A stretch of 64,000 nt of DNA from Streptomyces sp. SID8374 (GTDB lineage Bacteria > Actinomycetota > Actinomycetes > Streptomycetales > Streptomycetaceae). Shown piece after piece: positions 1 through 7,672 of this stretch. The stretch lies in NCBI RefSeq assembly GCF_009865135.1, contig NZ_WWGH01000001.1, forward strand, positions 5,084,001 to 5,148,000, written 5' to 3'. Under the pieces are notes generated by a model. That model worked only from the letters and a program-made list of their open reading frames with translations. It was not told the DNA's origin and did no database searches. The position numbers and the translations under genes are program-made. The stretch's first letter is position 1, and every line of letters starts with the position of its first letter.

Positions 1-1897
1 TGCCGAGCGAGATCTCGAAGCCGAACTCCTGCGCGTCGCTCTCCCCGAGGTAGCGCATCGTGCTGGACAGCCCGTCCTCGAACATCAGGTTCTCGAAGGG
101 GTCGTTGCCCGAGGGGCGCGTCTCCATGCCCCGGTCGCCGAAGAGGTACTCGAACGGGGCGGTGTTGTTGCCGGAGCCGTCCAGCCACTGTTCGGCGACG
201 GCCCGCTTGGCCTCGGTGGCCGCGTCCGCCTCCTTGCCGAAGACGATCGAGTTGGTCACCACGTCGATGCCGCTCTCGCCCGAGGGGTCCGACACGCTGC
301 CCTTGCCGCCGCGCTTGTCCGCGCCCGACTCGCCGTTGTCGCCGCCCACTTCGACCTTGCCGGAGGGCGAGCCGGTCTCCACCGTCTGCGTCATGTCGAT
401 GCGGACGATCTTCCCGGTCCTCTGGTCGCGGGTGACGGTGATGGCGCCGGTGCGGTTCTGCTTGGCGCTCAGCGTGCCCTTGAGCGGGCCCGTGTTCCCG
501 CTGAGCTTGCCTTCCAGTTCCAGCTTGGCGGTGTACGTGTACGACTCGTTGCCGTTCACGTCGTCCTTGGTGATCGTCACCTCGGGCGAGAACGTGGCCT
601 TGCCGCCCAGCTTGGCGCCGAGTTCGTCCTCGTCACCGCCCTTCACGGAGAGGCCGCCGTCGGCGTAGGCGTTGAGGCCGACCGTCGAGTACGAGATCTT
701 CTTGTCGCCGATCTTCCGCTCGATGTCTTCCTTCTTCTCCGCCCACTTCATGGCGGAGTACCAGTTGCCCCCGTACCCGCCACCGTGCTTGGTGGCGGTC
801 TCCCACATCTTCATCTCCTCGATGTCGTCCCGCATCTTCTGCGCCTCTTCCTCGCTCGCGAAGATCCAGGTGTCACCGTTGGTGATCTTGATGCCGCCGC
901 CGATGTCGACATCCGCCTTGCCGAGCTTCCCCAGCTTCACCCCCGGCGTACTGGCCGTGACCCCGGCGGAGGCCGCGTCGGTGAACGTCATGGAGACGAC
1001 CTTGTCGTTGGCGTCGACCTTCCCGTCCCCGTTGACGTCGGTGTTGGCCTGGGACACCTTCTGCTGGAAGCCGTACTCCTCGCCCCACTCGAACCAGCCG
1101 ATCTTGACCTTGCCGCCCGCCTTGTCCGAGAGCGACGAGATCTGGCACATCTTCGGCTCGTAGTCGGCGTCCGTCTTCGGCTGCGCCTCGGGCTCCCCGC
1201 CGCCCGTGGTGCACGACCCGCCGCCCCCGGCCAGCGCGGTGATCGCACAGCGGATCCGCTCCCCGATCTGCCCGCCGACCCCCGCCATCGCCATCGCGCC
1301 GATGAGCGTCACGACGAGGACCACGACCCCCAGGTACTCCATCGCGGTGGCGCCGCTGTCACGCCAGTTGTACGAGTACGTCGGCGGGGGAGCGGGCCGG
1401 GAGGCGCGCTCCTCCAGGAGCCGGTCGACGGCCACCCCCGACGCCGCGCCCGTGGCCAGCGCCGCCACCGGCATCAGGAGGCCCTCCATCCCGACCGCCT
1501 CCCACGAGACGGCGAAGCCGTACGCCAGACCGGCCACGGGCACGGCCAGCGCGGCGAGCAGGTAGAAGAGGCGGGACTCGCGGTGCTCCTCGGGCAGCAT
1601 GCGGGCGGCGGCCAGGACGGTGAGCAGGGTGACGACGAGCGCGGGGATGTGCAGCAGGGAGAGCCGCCAGCCGAACGACTCCAACCGCGCCTCGCTGCCC
1701 AGCAGTTCGAGCAGGACCCGGCTCGTCAGGAACCCGGCGCCGAGGTAGACCAGCGCGCCCGTCGCCCAGCTGCGGGTCAACGCGAAGAAGCGGCCGCCCG
1801 GTTCGGTGCCTGCCAGGGCGCCGGAGCCCCCTGCACCCCGGCGTCCTGGCGGTATGTGGCCCGCGCTCCCGTCCCCCATGCCCCCGCCACCGTTCAC
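1..1897 (-). CDS. Tad/Flp-locus membrane protein with internal prepilin motif (partial)
   Basis: The gene runs off the left edge; 632 residues are visible. I read it from a GTG at 1897, preceded by a GGAGAGAGGG ribosome site. A Gly-rich N-terminus is followed by about four membrane segments (residues ~37-58, 78-100, 112-132, 139-160). Next comes an Arg/Pro-rich linker and then DSG-ATAMEY at 180-188, which fits the Flp prepilin cleavage consensus (Gly, four residues, Glu-Tyr), followed by a hydrophobic helix (~189-212). The rest (from ~213) is a hydrophilic, Gly/Lys/Asp/Thr-rich presumed extracellular domain with a calcium-loop-like stretch (DVNGDGKVDAND, ~284-296). A prepilin peptidase gene lies 3.3 kb away. 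The exact function is unknown. A large pseudopilin or pilus-associated surface protein is inferred; a TadE-like protein is the alternative. Confidence 0.7.
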   Translation of the reverse strand, partial: MNGGGGMGDGSAGHIPPGRRGAGGSGALAGTEPGGRFFALTRSWATGALVYLGAGFLTSRVLLELLGSEARLESFGWRLSLLHIPALVVTLLTVLAAARMLPEEHRESRLFYLLAALAVPVAGLAYGFAVSWEAVGMEGLLMPVAALATGAASGVAVDRLLEERASRPAPPPTYSYNWRDSGATAMEYLGVVVLVVTLIGAMAMAGVGGQIGERIRCAITALAGGGGSCTTGGGEPEAQPKTDADYEPKMCQISSLSDKAGGKVKIGWFEWGEEYGFQQKVSQANTDVNGDGKVDANDKVVSMTFTDAASAGVTASTPGVKLGKLGKADVDIGGGIKITNGDTWIFASEEEAQKMRDDIEEMKMWETATKHGGGYGGNWYSAMKWAEKKEDIERKIGDKKISYSTVGLNAYADGGLSVKGGDEDELGAKLGGKATFSPEVTITKDDVNGNESYTYTAKLELEGKLSGNTGPLKGTLSAKQNRTGAITVTRDQRTGKIVRIDMTQTVETGSPSGKVEVGGDNGESGADKRGGKGSVSDPSGESGIDVVTNSIVFGKEADAATEAKRAVAEQWLDGSGNNTAPFEYLFGDRGMETRPSGNDPFENLMFEDGLSSTMRYLGESDAQEFGFEISLG

Positions 1898-1961
1898 GGT
1901 GCACCCTCTCTCCGAACCCGTGACCCGGCACCCGGAACGCGCGTGGGGCGCGCGGGCGCCG

Positions 1962-1981
1962 ACTGCCTGCCGGCAGGCAGT
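1962..1981. promoter_or_regulatory. Perfect 20-bp palindrome, candidate operator
   Basis: ACTGCCTGCC is followed directly by its reverse complement. The site lies 65 bp upstream of the leftward pilus-locus gene. On the minus strand a TACGCT hexamer (a plausible -10) immediately precedes it, so a repressor bound here would cover the transcription start. The remainder of this 311-bp gap (1898-2208) is GC-rich and shows no ORF I believe. The regulator is unknown. Confidence 0.45.
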
Positions 1982-2208
1982 GAGCGTACGGCCGGGATCA
2001 CGTCCTCCGCGCGGGCCCCCGGTCCCAAAGTCGGGCCCAAGCAGGCCGGTTGCGCCCTCCCGTGCCGCTCTTTGGGCCGCCCGTGGGTCCGTGGGCCCAC
2101 GCCGCGCGTGCCCGCCCCTCGGTACGCTCGGACGTGCCGGTGGCCGCCTACTCTTGCATGTGCGCACGCGAATTATTGGGTTCATGACGTGATGGGGCGG
2201 GGGCGTCG

Positions 2209-2802
2209 ATGAGTGCCGGGTTCTTCCACTCGTACCACCTGGGCTGGACCCGGCTGGACGCCGCGACGCTCCTGGGTGACCTGGAGGCGGAGGGGCTCCG
2301 CCCGGCCCATCCCGTGACCGGGCGCACCGTGCTCGTCAGCCTGGACCACCCCTCGTCCGGGGCCCGTTCGCCGGTGACGCGGGAGCAGCTTCTCTCCCTT
2401 TCCGGTCTGCAAAGGCTCCAGGAGGTCGGCTTCCGGCTGTGGGTGGATGAAGGCCCCGATCTTCTGGTGCGCATACGGCGGGCGCGCGCCGGTGTCGTCG
2501 CCGTCGAGTTCTCCGTGGGCGAGCTGCCGCCGGTGGAGCGGGAACGCGCGGTGAGCGCCATCCGGCGGACCGTCGGCCGGGCCTCCGTGCTCTGCATCGG
2601 CTTCGTCGTCGACCGGAGCGGTGCGACGGCCGGCACCGACTGGGACGGCGTCGTCATCGAGGGCTCCGCGCCGCTGGATTCCTGGCCGGACGCCGTCGCC
2701 GTACGGGAGGAGATCGCCGCCGGGCACCCGCAGTTGACGGCGGTGGACTCCGTCGCGATCTCGCCGTGGCGGGTGTTCGGTAGCGCCGTGCCCAGCCTGT
2801 GA
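2209..2802 (+). CDS. Conserved hypothetical protein (197 aa)
   Basis: I do not recognise a named family. The protein is soluble, with no signal peptide or membrane segment, and has an acidic, Val/Leu-rich composition that looks like an alpha/beta fold. The ATG at 2209 follows a G-rich ribosome site (GGGGCGGGGG). It is divergent from the pilus-locus membrane protein and lies just upstream of another conserved actinobacterial hypothetical gene. GC-rich wobble positions across the frame support it as a real gene. Confidence 0.7.
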   Translation: MSAGFFHSYHLGWTRLDAATLLGDLEAEGLRPAHPVTGRTVLVSLDHPSSGARSPVTREQLLSLSGLQRLQEVGFRLWVDEGPDLLVRIRRARAGVVAVEFSVGELPPVERERAVSAIRRTVGRASVLCIGFVVDRSGATAGTDWDGVVIEGSAPLDSWPDAVAVREEIAAGHPQLTAVDSVAISPWRVFGSAVPSL

Positions 2803-2948
2803 GCGGGGCGGGCCGCATGTGCCCTGGGCATGGGTCCTCGGGCCCAAGACGCCTGCCGGGGAAGGGAGTTAGCGTCTGCCGTCGTAACCGATCAAGGTTC
2901 GTCCCGGTGTCCTGTCAGGGCTTCCGCGGGCGGGCAGGCGACCAGAAG

Positions 2949-3368
2949 GTGACGACAGACGTGCAGACGGCGGAGGAACTGACGCTGACCGACGAGGAGT
3001 CCCGGCTCCTACAGCTCGGCCTGATCGAGTGGTGCGGCCCGGCCCGCTCCACGGAGGAGTTCGCCGTGGCCATGGGCTTCGACGGCACGGAGGACCTCCA
3101 CTACCGCTCGCTGCGGATCAGGGCGGCACTGATCGCCCGGGAGGCGCTGGAGCCGATGGACTGGGCGCGGGCGCTCCTCGCCACCGAGGTGGCGTTCGCC
3201 AGCGACGTGGTCGGTTCCGGTTACGAGTGGTCCACGACGACCGGCTGGTCCGACGAGGCGACCGTGCGCGTCCTGCGCTCCACCCAGCTGAAGCTGATCC
3301 GCACGGTCGCCCCGCTCGTCGGCCGCGACCTCGGCACCCGCCCGGCCCTCCGCCCGGCGACCGGCTGA
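2949..3368 (+). CDS. Conserved actinobacterial hypothetical protein (139 aa)
   Basis: A small helical soluble protein with no recognised catalytic motif. Recognisable stretches are LTDEESRLLQLGLIEWCGPA near the N-terminus and a conserved-looking ATEVAFASDVVGSGYEW in the middle. The reading frame is open upstream to 2799, but that part looks non-coding. I chose the GTG at 2949 (VTTDVQT...), which fits my recollection of Streptomyces homologues. Function unknown. Confidence 0.65.
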   Translation: MTTDVQTAEELTLTDEESRLLQLGLIEWCGPARSTEEFAVAMGFDGTEDLHYRSLRIRAALIAREALEPMDWARALLATEVAFASDVVGSGYEWSTTTGWSDEATVRVLRSTQLKLIRTVAPLVGRDLGTRPALRPATG

Positions 3369-3455
3369 GGGGCCGCCGGGCCCGGCACCACCGGGCACGG
3401 GACCGCTGCGGTACCGAGGTCGGGGCACCCCGCCCCGGAGGACATAATCGGCAAT

Positions 3456-4655
3456 ATGTCCGACCACCAGCTCCGTACCCGGATGCCCCGCGCCCCGGCC
3501 CCCCACCCCCGGGGCCCCGGCCCCCGGGCGGCCACCGCGCTCCGGGCCGCCGCGCCCGCGCTCGCGGTCTACGCCGCCGTCCGGGCCTTGGGGCTCCTGG
3601 TCCTCTGGGCGGCGGGTCACGCCTCCGGCAAGGACCCCCTGGCGCGGCTCGCCGGGCGCTGGGACTCCGTCTGGTACCAGCGCATCGCCGAGAACGGCTA
3701 CGGCTACACCGTCACCTTCCCCGACGGCGCCGCCCACTCCGACCTGGCCTTCTTCCCCCTCCTCCCCGCCTTGGAGCGCGGGATCTCCGAGGTGGCCCCG
3801 CTCACCCTCGGCAGCGCGGGGCTCCTGGTCGCCTGGACGGCCGGGCTGCTCGCCGCCTGGGGCATCTACGCCGTCGGGGCGGCGCTGTACGGGCGGCGTA
3901 CGGGGGTGGTGCTGGCCGCGCTGTGGGGCGTGTACCCGACGGCGTTCGTCCAGTCGATGGCGTACACGGAGACGCTCTTCACCGCCCTGGCCGCCTGGGC
4001 GGTGTACGCGGTCCTCAAAGGCCGCTGGCTGGTGGCGGGCGCCCTCTGCGTGCTGGCAGGGCTCACCCGGCCCTCGGCGGCCGCCCTCATCGCGGCCCTG
4101 GCTATCACGGCCGCGGTCACCCTCGTACGGGAGTACCGAGCCGGGAACGGCCTCGGCCCCGTACTCCGCCGCAACGCCCGCATGATCGCCGGGGTGGCGC
4201 TCGCACCGCTGGGCTGGCTGGCGTACGTGGTGTTCGTCGCCGTCCGCGAAGGCAGCCCGGTCGCGTACTTCGAGGTCCAGGCGCAGTGGGGCAACAGCAT
4301 CGACGGCGGCCGCGCGCTCGCCGCCTTCATCGCCGGGCTGCCGCTGCCCGCCGCCCTCGGGCTCTGCGCGGCGCTCGGGCTGCTCGGCTGGCTGGTGGTG
4401 CTCTGCGTACGGCAGCGGCAGCCGCTGCCCCTCCTCGTCTACGGGATCGCGGTCGTCGTCATCTCGCTGATCGGCGCCGGGTACTTCGGCTCCCGGCCCC
4501 GCCTGATGATGCCCGCGTTCCCGCTGCTCCTGCCGCCCGCCGCCGCGCTGGTACGGCTGCGGAGCGCGGGACGCACGGCAGCCGTCATCGCCGTACTGGC
4601 CTGCGCGTCGGCGGCCTACGGCGCCTGGACCCTGCTCGGCGCGGGCCCGCCCTAG
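3456..4655 (+). CDS. PIG-V-like mannosyltransferase family membrane protein
   Basis: A 399-residue polytopic protein with roughly 8-10 hydrophobic segments after a Pro/Arg-rich cytoplasmic N-terminus of ~30 residues. The signature RWDSVWYQRIAENGY (~residues 66-80), the LAFFPLLPALE stretch and the YTETLFTALAAWA loop resemble the PIG-V family (GPI mannosyltransferase 2), which uses a polyprenyl-phosphate-linked mannose donor. In bacteria such proteins are presumed lipid-linked-sugar glycosyltransferases, and the acceptor here is unknown. Its stop codon overlaps that of the convergent DUF192 gene within CCTAGG. Location beside a pilus locus makes glycosylation of a surface protein possible, but that is inference. 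Confidence 0.7.
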   Translation: MSDHQLRTRMPRAPAPHPRGPGPRAATALRAAAPALAVYAAVRALGLLVLWAAGHASGKDPLARLAGRWDSVWYQRIAENGYGYTVTFPDGAAHSDLAFFPLLPALERGISEVAPLTLGSAGLLVAWTAGLLAAWGIYAVGAALYGRRTGVVLAALWGVYPTAFVQSMAYTETLFTALAAWAVYAVLKGRWLVAGALCVLAGLTRPSAAALIAALAITAAVTLVREYRAGNGLGPVLRRNARMIAGVALAPLGWLAYVVFVAVREGSPVAYFEVQAQWGNSIDGGRALAAFIAGLPLPAALGLCAALGLLGWLVVLCVRQRQPLPLLVYGIAVVVISLIGAGYFGSRPRLMMPAFPLLLPPAAALVRLRSAGRTAAVIAVLACASAAYGAWTLLGAGPP

Positions 4656-5050
4656 GGGGTGCCGGGCGCGGGCCTTCCCCAGGACGTGCCCGCCGCCCGC
4701 AGCTCCACCCGCACGCCCGGCCGCAGCCCCCACCGCTCCATCGCCCCCGCCTCCGCCTCCACCACATGGCGGGACCGCAGCCGGGGCAGGCCGAGCCGGC
4801 CGGGCTTCATGGTGCGGACCGCCAGCACGGTGAACTTCCGGTCCAGGTACGCCACATCGATGGCGAACCGCATCCGGAAGGTGTGCACGCTCCCGGCCGG
4901 AGTGAGCAGCAACGCCCCCTCGATCCCGTCCTGCCCGAGCAACCCCCGGGTCCGTGCCCGGTACGAGGCCGCTATCCGCAGCGGCACCTTCCGGGCCCCC
5001 GCGTCCCCGCCGACCGTCAGCGTCCCCTCGCCATCACGCCAAGTCCTCAT
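4652..5050 (-). CDS. DUF192 family protein (132 aa)
   Basis: A small single-domain DUF192 protein, from residue ~15 to ~125, containing the family core RTRGLLGQDG and HTFRMRFAIDVAYLD. The start is the ATG at 5050 (MRTWRDGEG). DUF192 genes are frequently found inside or beside Tad/Flp pilus clusters in Streptomyces, and here the gene sits next to a divergent prepilin peptidase. The biochemical role is unknown. It ends tail to tail with the mannosyltransferase-like gene, the two stop codons overlapping. Confidence 0.8.
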   Translation of the reverse strand: MRTWRDGEGTLTVGGDAGARKVPLRIAASYRARTRGLLGQDGIEGALLLTPAGSVHTFRMRFAIDVAYLDRKFTVLAVRTMKPGRLGLPRLRSRHVVEAEAGAMERWGLRPGVRVELRAAGTSWGRPAPGTP

Positions 5051-5164
5051 GGGCACCGACCGTAGCGCCCGGCGCCCGCCCCCGGGACCCGAACGGCCCG
5101 GAGCGGGCCGGAGTGGGCCCCAGGGCCCAAGCCCCTTGTCAGCGCGGCCGATTAGGGTCGTGGT

Positions 5165-6037
5165 GTGGACCTCGCGCTGCTTGTTGCCGCCGCCGTCTGG
5201 GGCGGAGCCACCGGACTGCTGCTCCCGCGCGCCGCGTACCGGTTCGCCGTGGAACCAGAGGACCCCTGGCGCACGGCCTGCCCCGCCGGCCACGCGTTCA
5301 CCGGCCGGTTCGGCGCGAGCTGGCTGGGCCCGGCCCGCTGCCGGTCCTGCGGGCCTCGCGCGCGGACGTCCGTACGGTACGGGGGCGAGGCCGACGACCC
5401 GGTCCCGCGCGGGGAGCAAGCCGAAGCCTCTGTCCCGTACGGGGAGGAGGCCGACGCGCCGGTCCCGTACGGGGACGACCGGCCCGCCCCCGCCCCCTAC
5501 GCCCCCAACACCCTCGCCCCCCTGGTCACCGTTCTCGTCTGCATCGCGCTCGCCGCCGCCACGGGGGCCCGGCCCGAGCTCGGCGTCTGGCTGCTTCTCG
5601 CCCCGCCCGCCGTTCTCCTGGCCACCGTCGACCGCCGCGTCCACCGGCTGCCGGACCCGCTCACCCTGCCCTTGGCCGGTGCCGCCGTGCTCCTCCTCGG
5701 CGGGGCGGCCCTGCTCCCCGGGCACGCCGGGTCCTGGACCTCCGGGCTGCTCGGCGGGCTGGTGCTCGGCGGGTTCTACCTTCTGCTCTTCCTCATCAAC
5801 CCGAACGGCATGGGCTTCGGCGATGTGAAGCTCGCCCTCGCCCTGGGTGTCGCCCTCGGCTGGTACGGCTGGGCGGTGCTCTTCCTGGGCGGGTTCGCCG
5901 GGTTCCTGTTCGGGGCGGCGTACGGACTCGGGCTCGTCCTCCTGCGCCGGGCGGGGCGCAGGACGGGCATCCCGTTCGGCCCGTTCATGATCGCCGGGGC
6001 GCTGACCGGGGTGCTCCTGGGGGCCCTGGCGGCCTGA
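5165..6037 (+). CDS. Prepilin peptidase (A24 family, TadV/CpaA/PilD-like)
   Basis: A membrane aspartic peptidase of 290 residues that cleaves the leader of Flp/type IV-type prepilins. The two catalytic aspartates lie in VDRRVHRLPD (~residue 156) and GFGDVK (~residue 219), inside a C-terminal block of about six membrane helices. The N-terminus keeps a CPAGH...CRSCG cysteine pattern like the PilD metal-binding region. Residues ~69-115 are an unusual hydrophilic insert with imperfect repeats around VPYGEEADAP. The GTG start is 6 nt after a possible -10 (TAGGGT, 5153-5158), so the message may be leaderless. The nearby membrane protein with an ATAMEY motif is a plausible substrate. Confidence 0.85.
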   Translation: MDLALLVAAAVWGGATGLLLPRAAYRFAVEPEDPWRTACPAGHAFTGRFGASWLGPARCRSCGPRARTSVRYGGEADDPVPRGEQAEASVPYGEEADAPVPYGDDRPAPAPYAPNTLAPLVTVLVCIALAAATGARPELGVWLLLAPPAVLLATVDRRVHRLPDPLTLPLAGAAVLLLGGAALLPGHAGSWTSGLLGGLVLGGFYLLLFLINPNGMGFGDVKLALALGVALGWYGWAVLFLGGFAGFLFGAAYGLGLVLLRRAGRRTGIPFGPFMIAGALTGVLLGALAA

Positions 6038-6140
6038 GCCCCCGCAGTCCGGTCCGTGAGCGGCAGCCCGTACGCCCATGGGGACGTACCGCCCCGGAAT
6101 CCATTCGCGCCACCCGCCCCTGGCCTGGCACGATCCCCGT

Positions 6141-6941
6141 ATGTCCGAACAGTTCCCCGTGCCCTTCACCTCCGCCGCCTCCCGCGACCGGTTCGAGGTC
6201 CTCGTCGCCGAGGCCGCCTCCGTCTCCGTGGACGGGTGGGACTTCTCCTGGCTGGAGGGGCGGGCCACCGAGCAGCGCCCCTCCTGGGGGTACGCCCGCG
6301 CCATGGCCGGCCGGCTCGGCGAGGCGCGGGCCGCACTCGACATCCAGACCGGCGGCGGCGAGGTGCTGGCCGCCGCGCCCAAGCTCCCGCCGGTCACCGT
6401 GGCCACCGAGTCCTGGCCGCCGAACATCGCCCGCGCCACCGCCCTCCTGCACCCCCTCGGTGCCGTCGTCGTGGCGGACGCGGACGAGCCGCCGCTGCCC
6501 TTCGGCGACGCGGCCTTCGACCTGGTGGTGAGCCGGCACCCGGTGACCACCTGGTGGGAGGAGATCGCCCGGGTGCTCACCCCCGGCGGTACGTACTTCT
6601 CGCAGCAGGTCGGCCCGGCGAGCGTCTTCGAGCTCGTCGAGTTCTTCCTCGGCCCGCAGCCGCCCGAGGTGCGCCGAGGCCGTCACCCCGAGGACGCGCG
6701 CGCCGCCGCCGAGGCGGCGGGGCTGGAGGTCGTCGACCTGCGGCCCGAGCGGCTGCGCACCGAGTTCTTCGACATCGGCGCGGTCGTCTACTTCCTCCGC
6801 AAGGTGATCTGGATGGTGCCCGGCTTCACCGTCGAGAAGTACCGCCCCCAACTGGCCGAACTCCACCGGAAGATCGAGGAGGAGGGGCCGTTCCTCGCCC
6901 ACACCACACGCTTCCTGATTGAGGCCCGCAAGCCCCTGTGA
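6141..6941 (+). CDS. Class I SAM-dependent methyltransferase
   Basis: A 266-residue soluble methyltransferase. SAM motif I is ALDIQTGGGEVLA (~residues 69-81), an acidic motif II follows in VVVADADEPPLPF, and the post-motif AFDLVVSRHPVTTWWEE is typical of Methyltransf_11-like proteins. The ATG at 6141 follows a CGATCCCCGT context, and the in-frame region upstream looks non-coding. The substrate cannot be told from the sequence. It is a single-gene unit between the prepilin peptidase and a hypothetical gene. Confidence 0.8.
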   Translation: MSEQFPVPFTSAASRDRFEVLVAEAASVSVDGWDFSWLEGRATEQRPSWGYARAMAGRLGEARAALDIQTGGGEVLAAAPKLPPVTVATESWPPNIARATALLHPLGAVVVADADEPPLPFGDAAFDLVVSRHPVTTWWEEIARVLTPGGTYFSQQVGPASVFELVEFFLGPQPPEVRRGRHPEDARAAAEAAGLEVVDLRPERLRTEFFDIGAVVYFLRKVIWMVPGFTVEKYRPQLAELHRKIEEEGPFLAHTTRFLIEARKPL

Positions 6942-7080
6942 CGTATCTAGGGGCGTGCCAGGAAAGGTCAACCTGCTTACCCCGGACGCCAGTTCAGCCT
7001 TGCCTCCCAGGCAACGCGATCGTGCGAGCCGCCGTCCTACTCATCGGGAGCAGGCCCAGCGAGAAGGACGGGGAGCGGCC

Positions 7081-7524
7081 ATGACGGTGGAGAGTGAAGA
7101 GTACGGAGCTCCGGCCGGACGAGCGCGGAGCGGCAACTCCGACTGGCTCACGGGCTCCCGGATCACCGCCGTGCACGGCGTCTTCTACCGGCCGGAGGGG
7201 CGCGCGGGCGAGCCGGAGGCCGTGGAGTTCGTGTTCGACCGGGGCCAGTCCGTCCTGCTGACCTGCACCTCCGACTGGACGTTACGCGTCACCCCGGGCA
7301 CCTGGCCGCTGCTGCCCGACTGGTGCGTACCGGCGAACCAGTGGCAGCACGCCCCGCTGACCCAGCTGCCGCCGGTGCCGTACGAGGGGGCCTGGACGGT
7401 CGTCGGCACGCTGGAGCGCCGGGACGGGCGCGGCGAGGTCCATGAGGCGGTCATCCGGTGCGAGGAAGGTGACTTCGTGGTCGCGGCGGGCGACACACTG
7501 GCGGTCCGCTTCCACCCGCACTGA
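7081..7524 (+). CDS. Hypothetical protein (147 aa)
   Basis: The ATG at 7081 follows an AAGGACGGGGAGCGGCC ribosome-site region. The protein is soluble and Trp-rich, with a beta-strand-looking core (VEFVFDRGQSVLLTCTSDWTL) and no catalytic motif I recognise. It lies convergent to the winged-helix gene, with a 148-bp C/A-rich gap between them. Function unknown. Confidence 0.65.
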   Translation: MTVESEEYGAPAGRARSGNSDWLTGSRITAVHGVFYRPEGRAGEPEAVEFVFDRGQSVLLTCTSDWTLRVTPGTWPLLPDWCVPANQWQHAPLTQLPPVPYEGAWTVVGTLERRDGRGEVHEAVIRCEEGDFVVAAGDTLAVRFHPH

Positions 7525-7672
7525 CCGCGCCCGGCCGGGGCCGCACCGAGTGCACTCCACCGAGCCGCCGCTGACCACGCCCCACCGATGCCCCACCGAG
7601 CATCGGCGCCCTCCGCAGAGCCCCCCCCGCGCCGGACACCCCTCCGCAGGCCCCCGCCCGCGCCCACCACCC

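Noticed and set aside
785..2212. Long rightward open frame opposite the pilus-locus gene
   Set aside because: His/Arg/Gly-rich composition typical of the antisense of a GC-rich gene. The minus-strand frame has membrane helices and a prepilin motif, so it is the real one.
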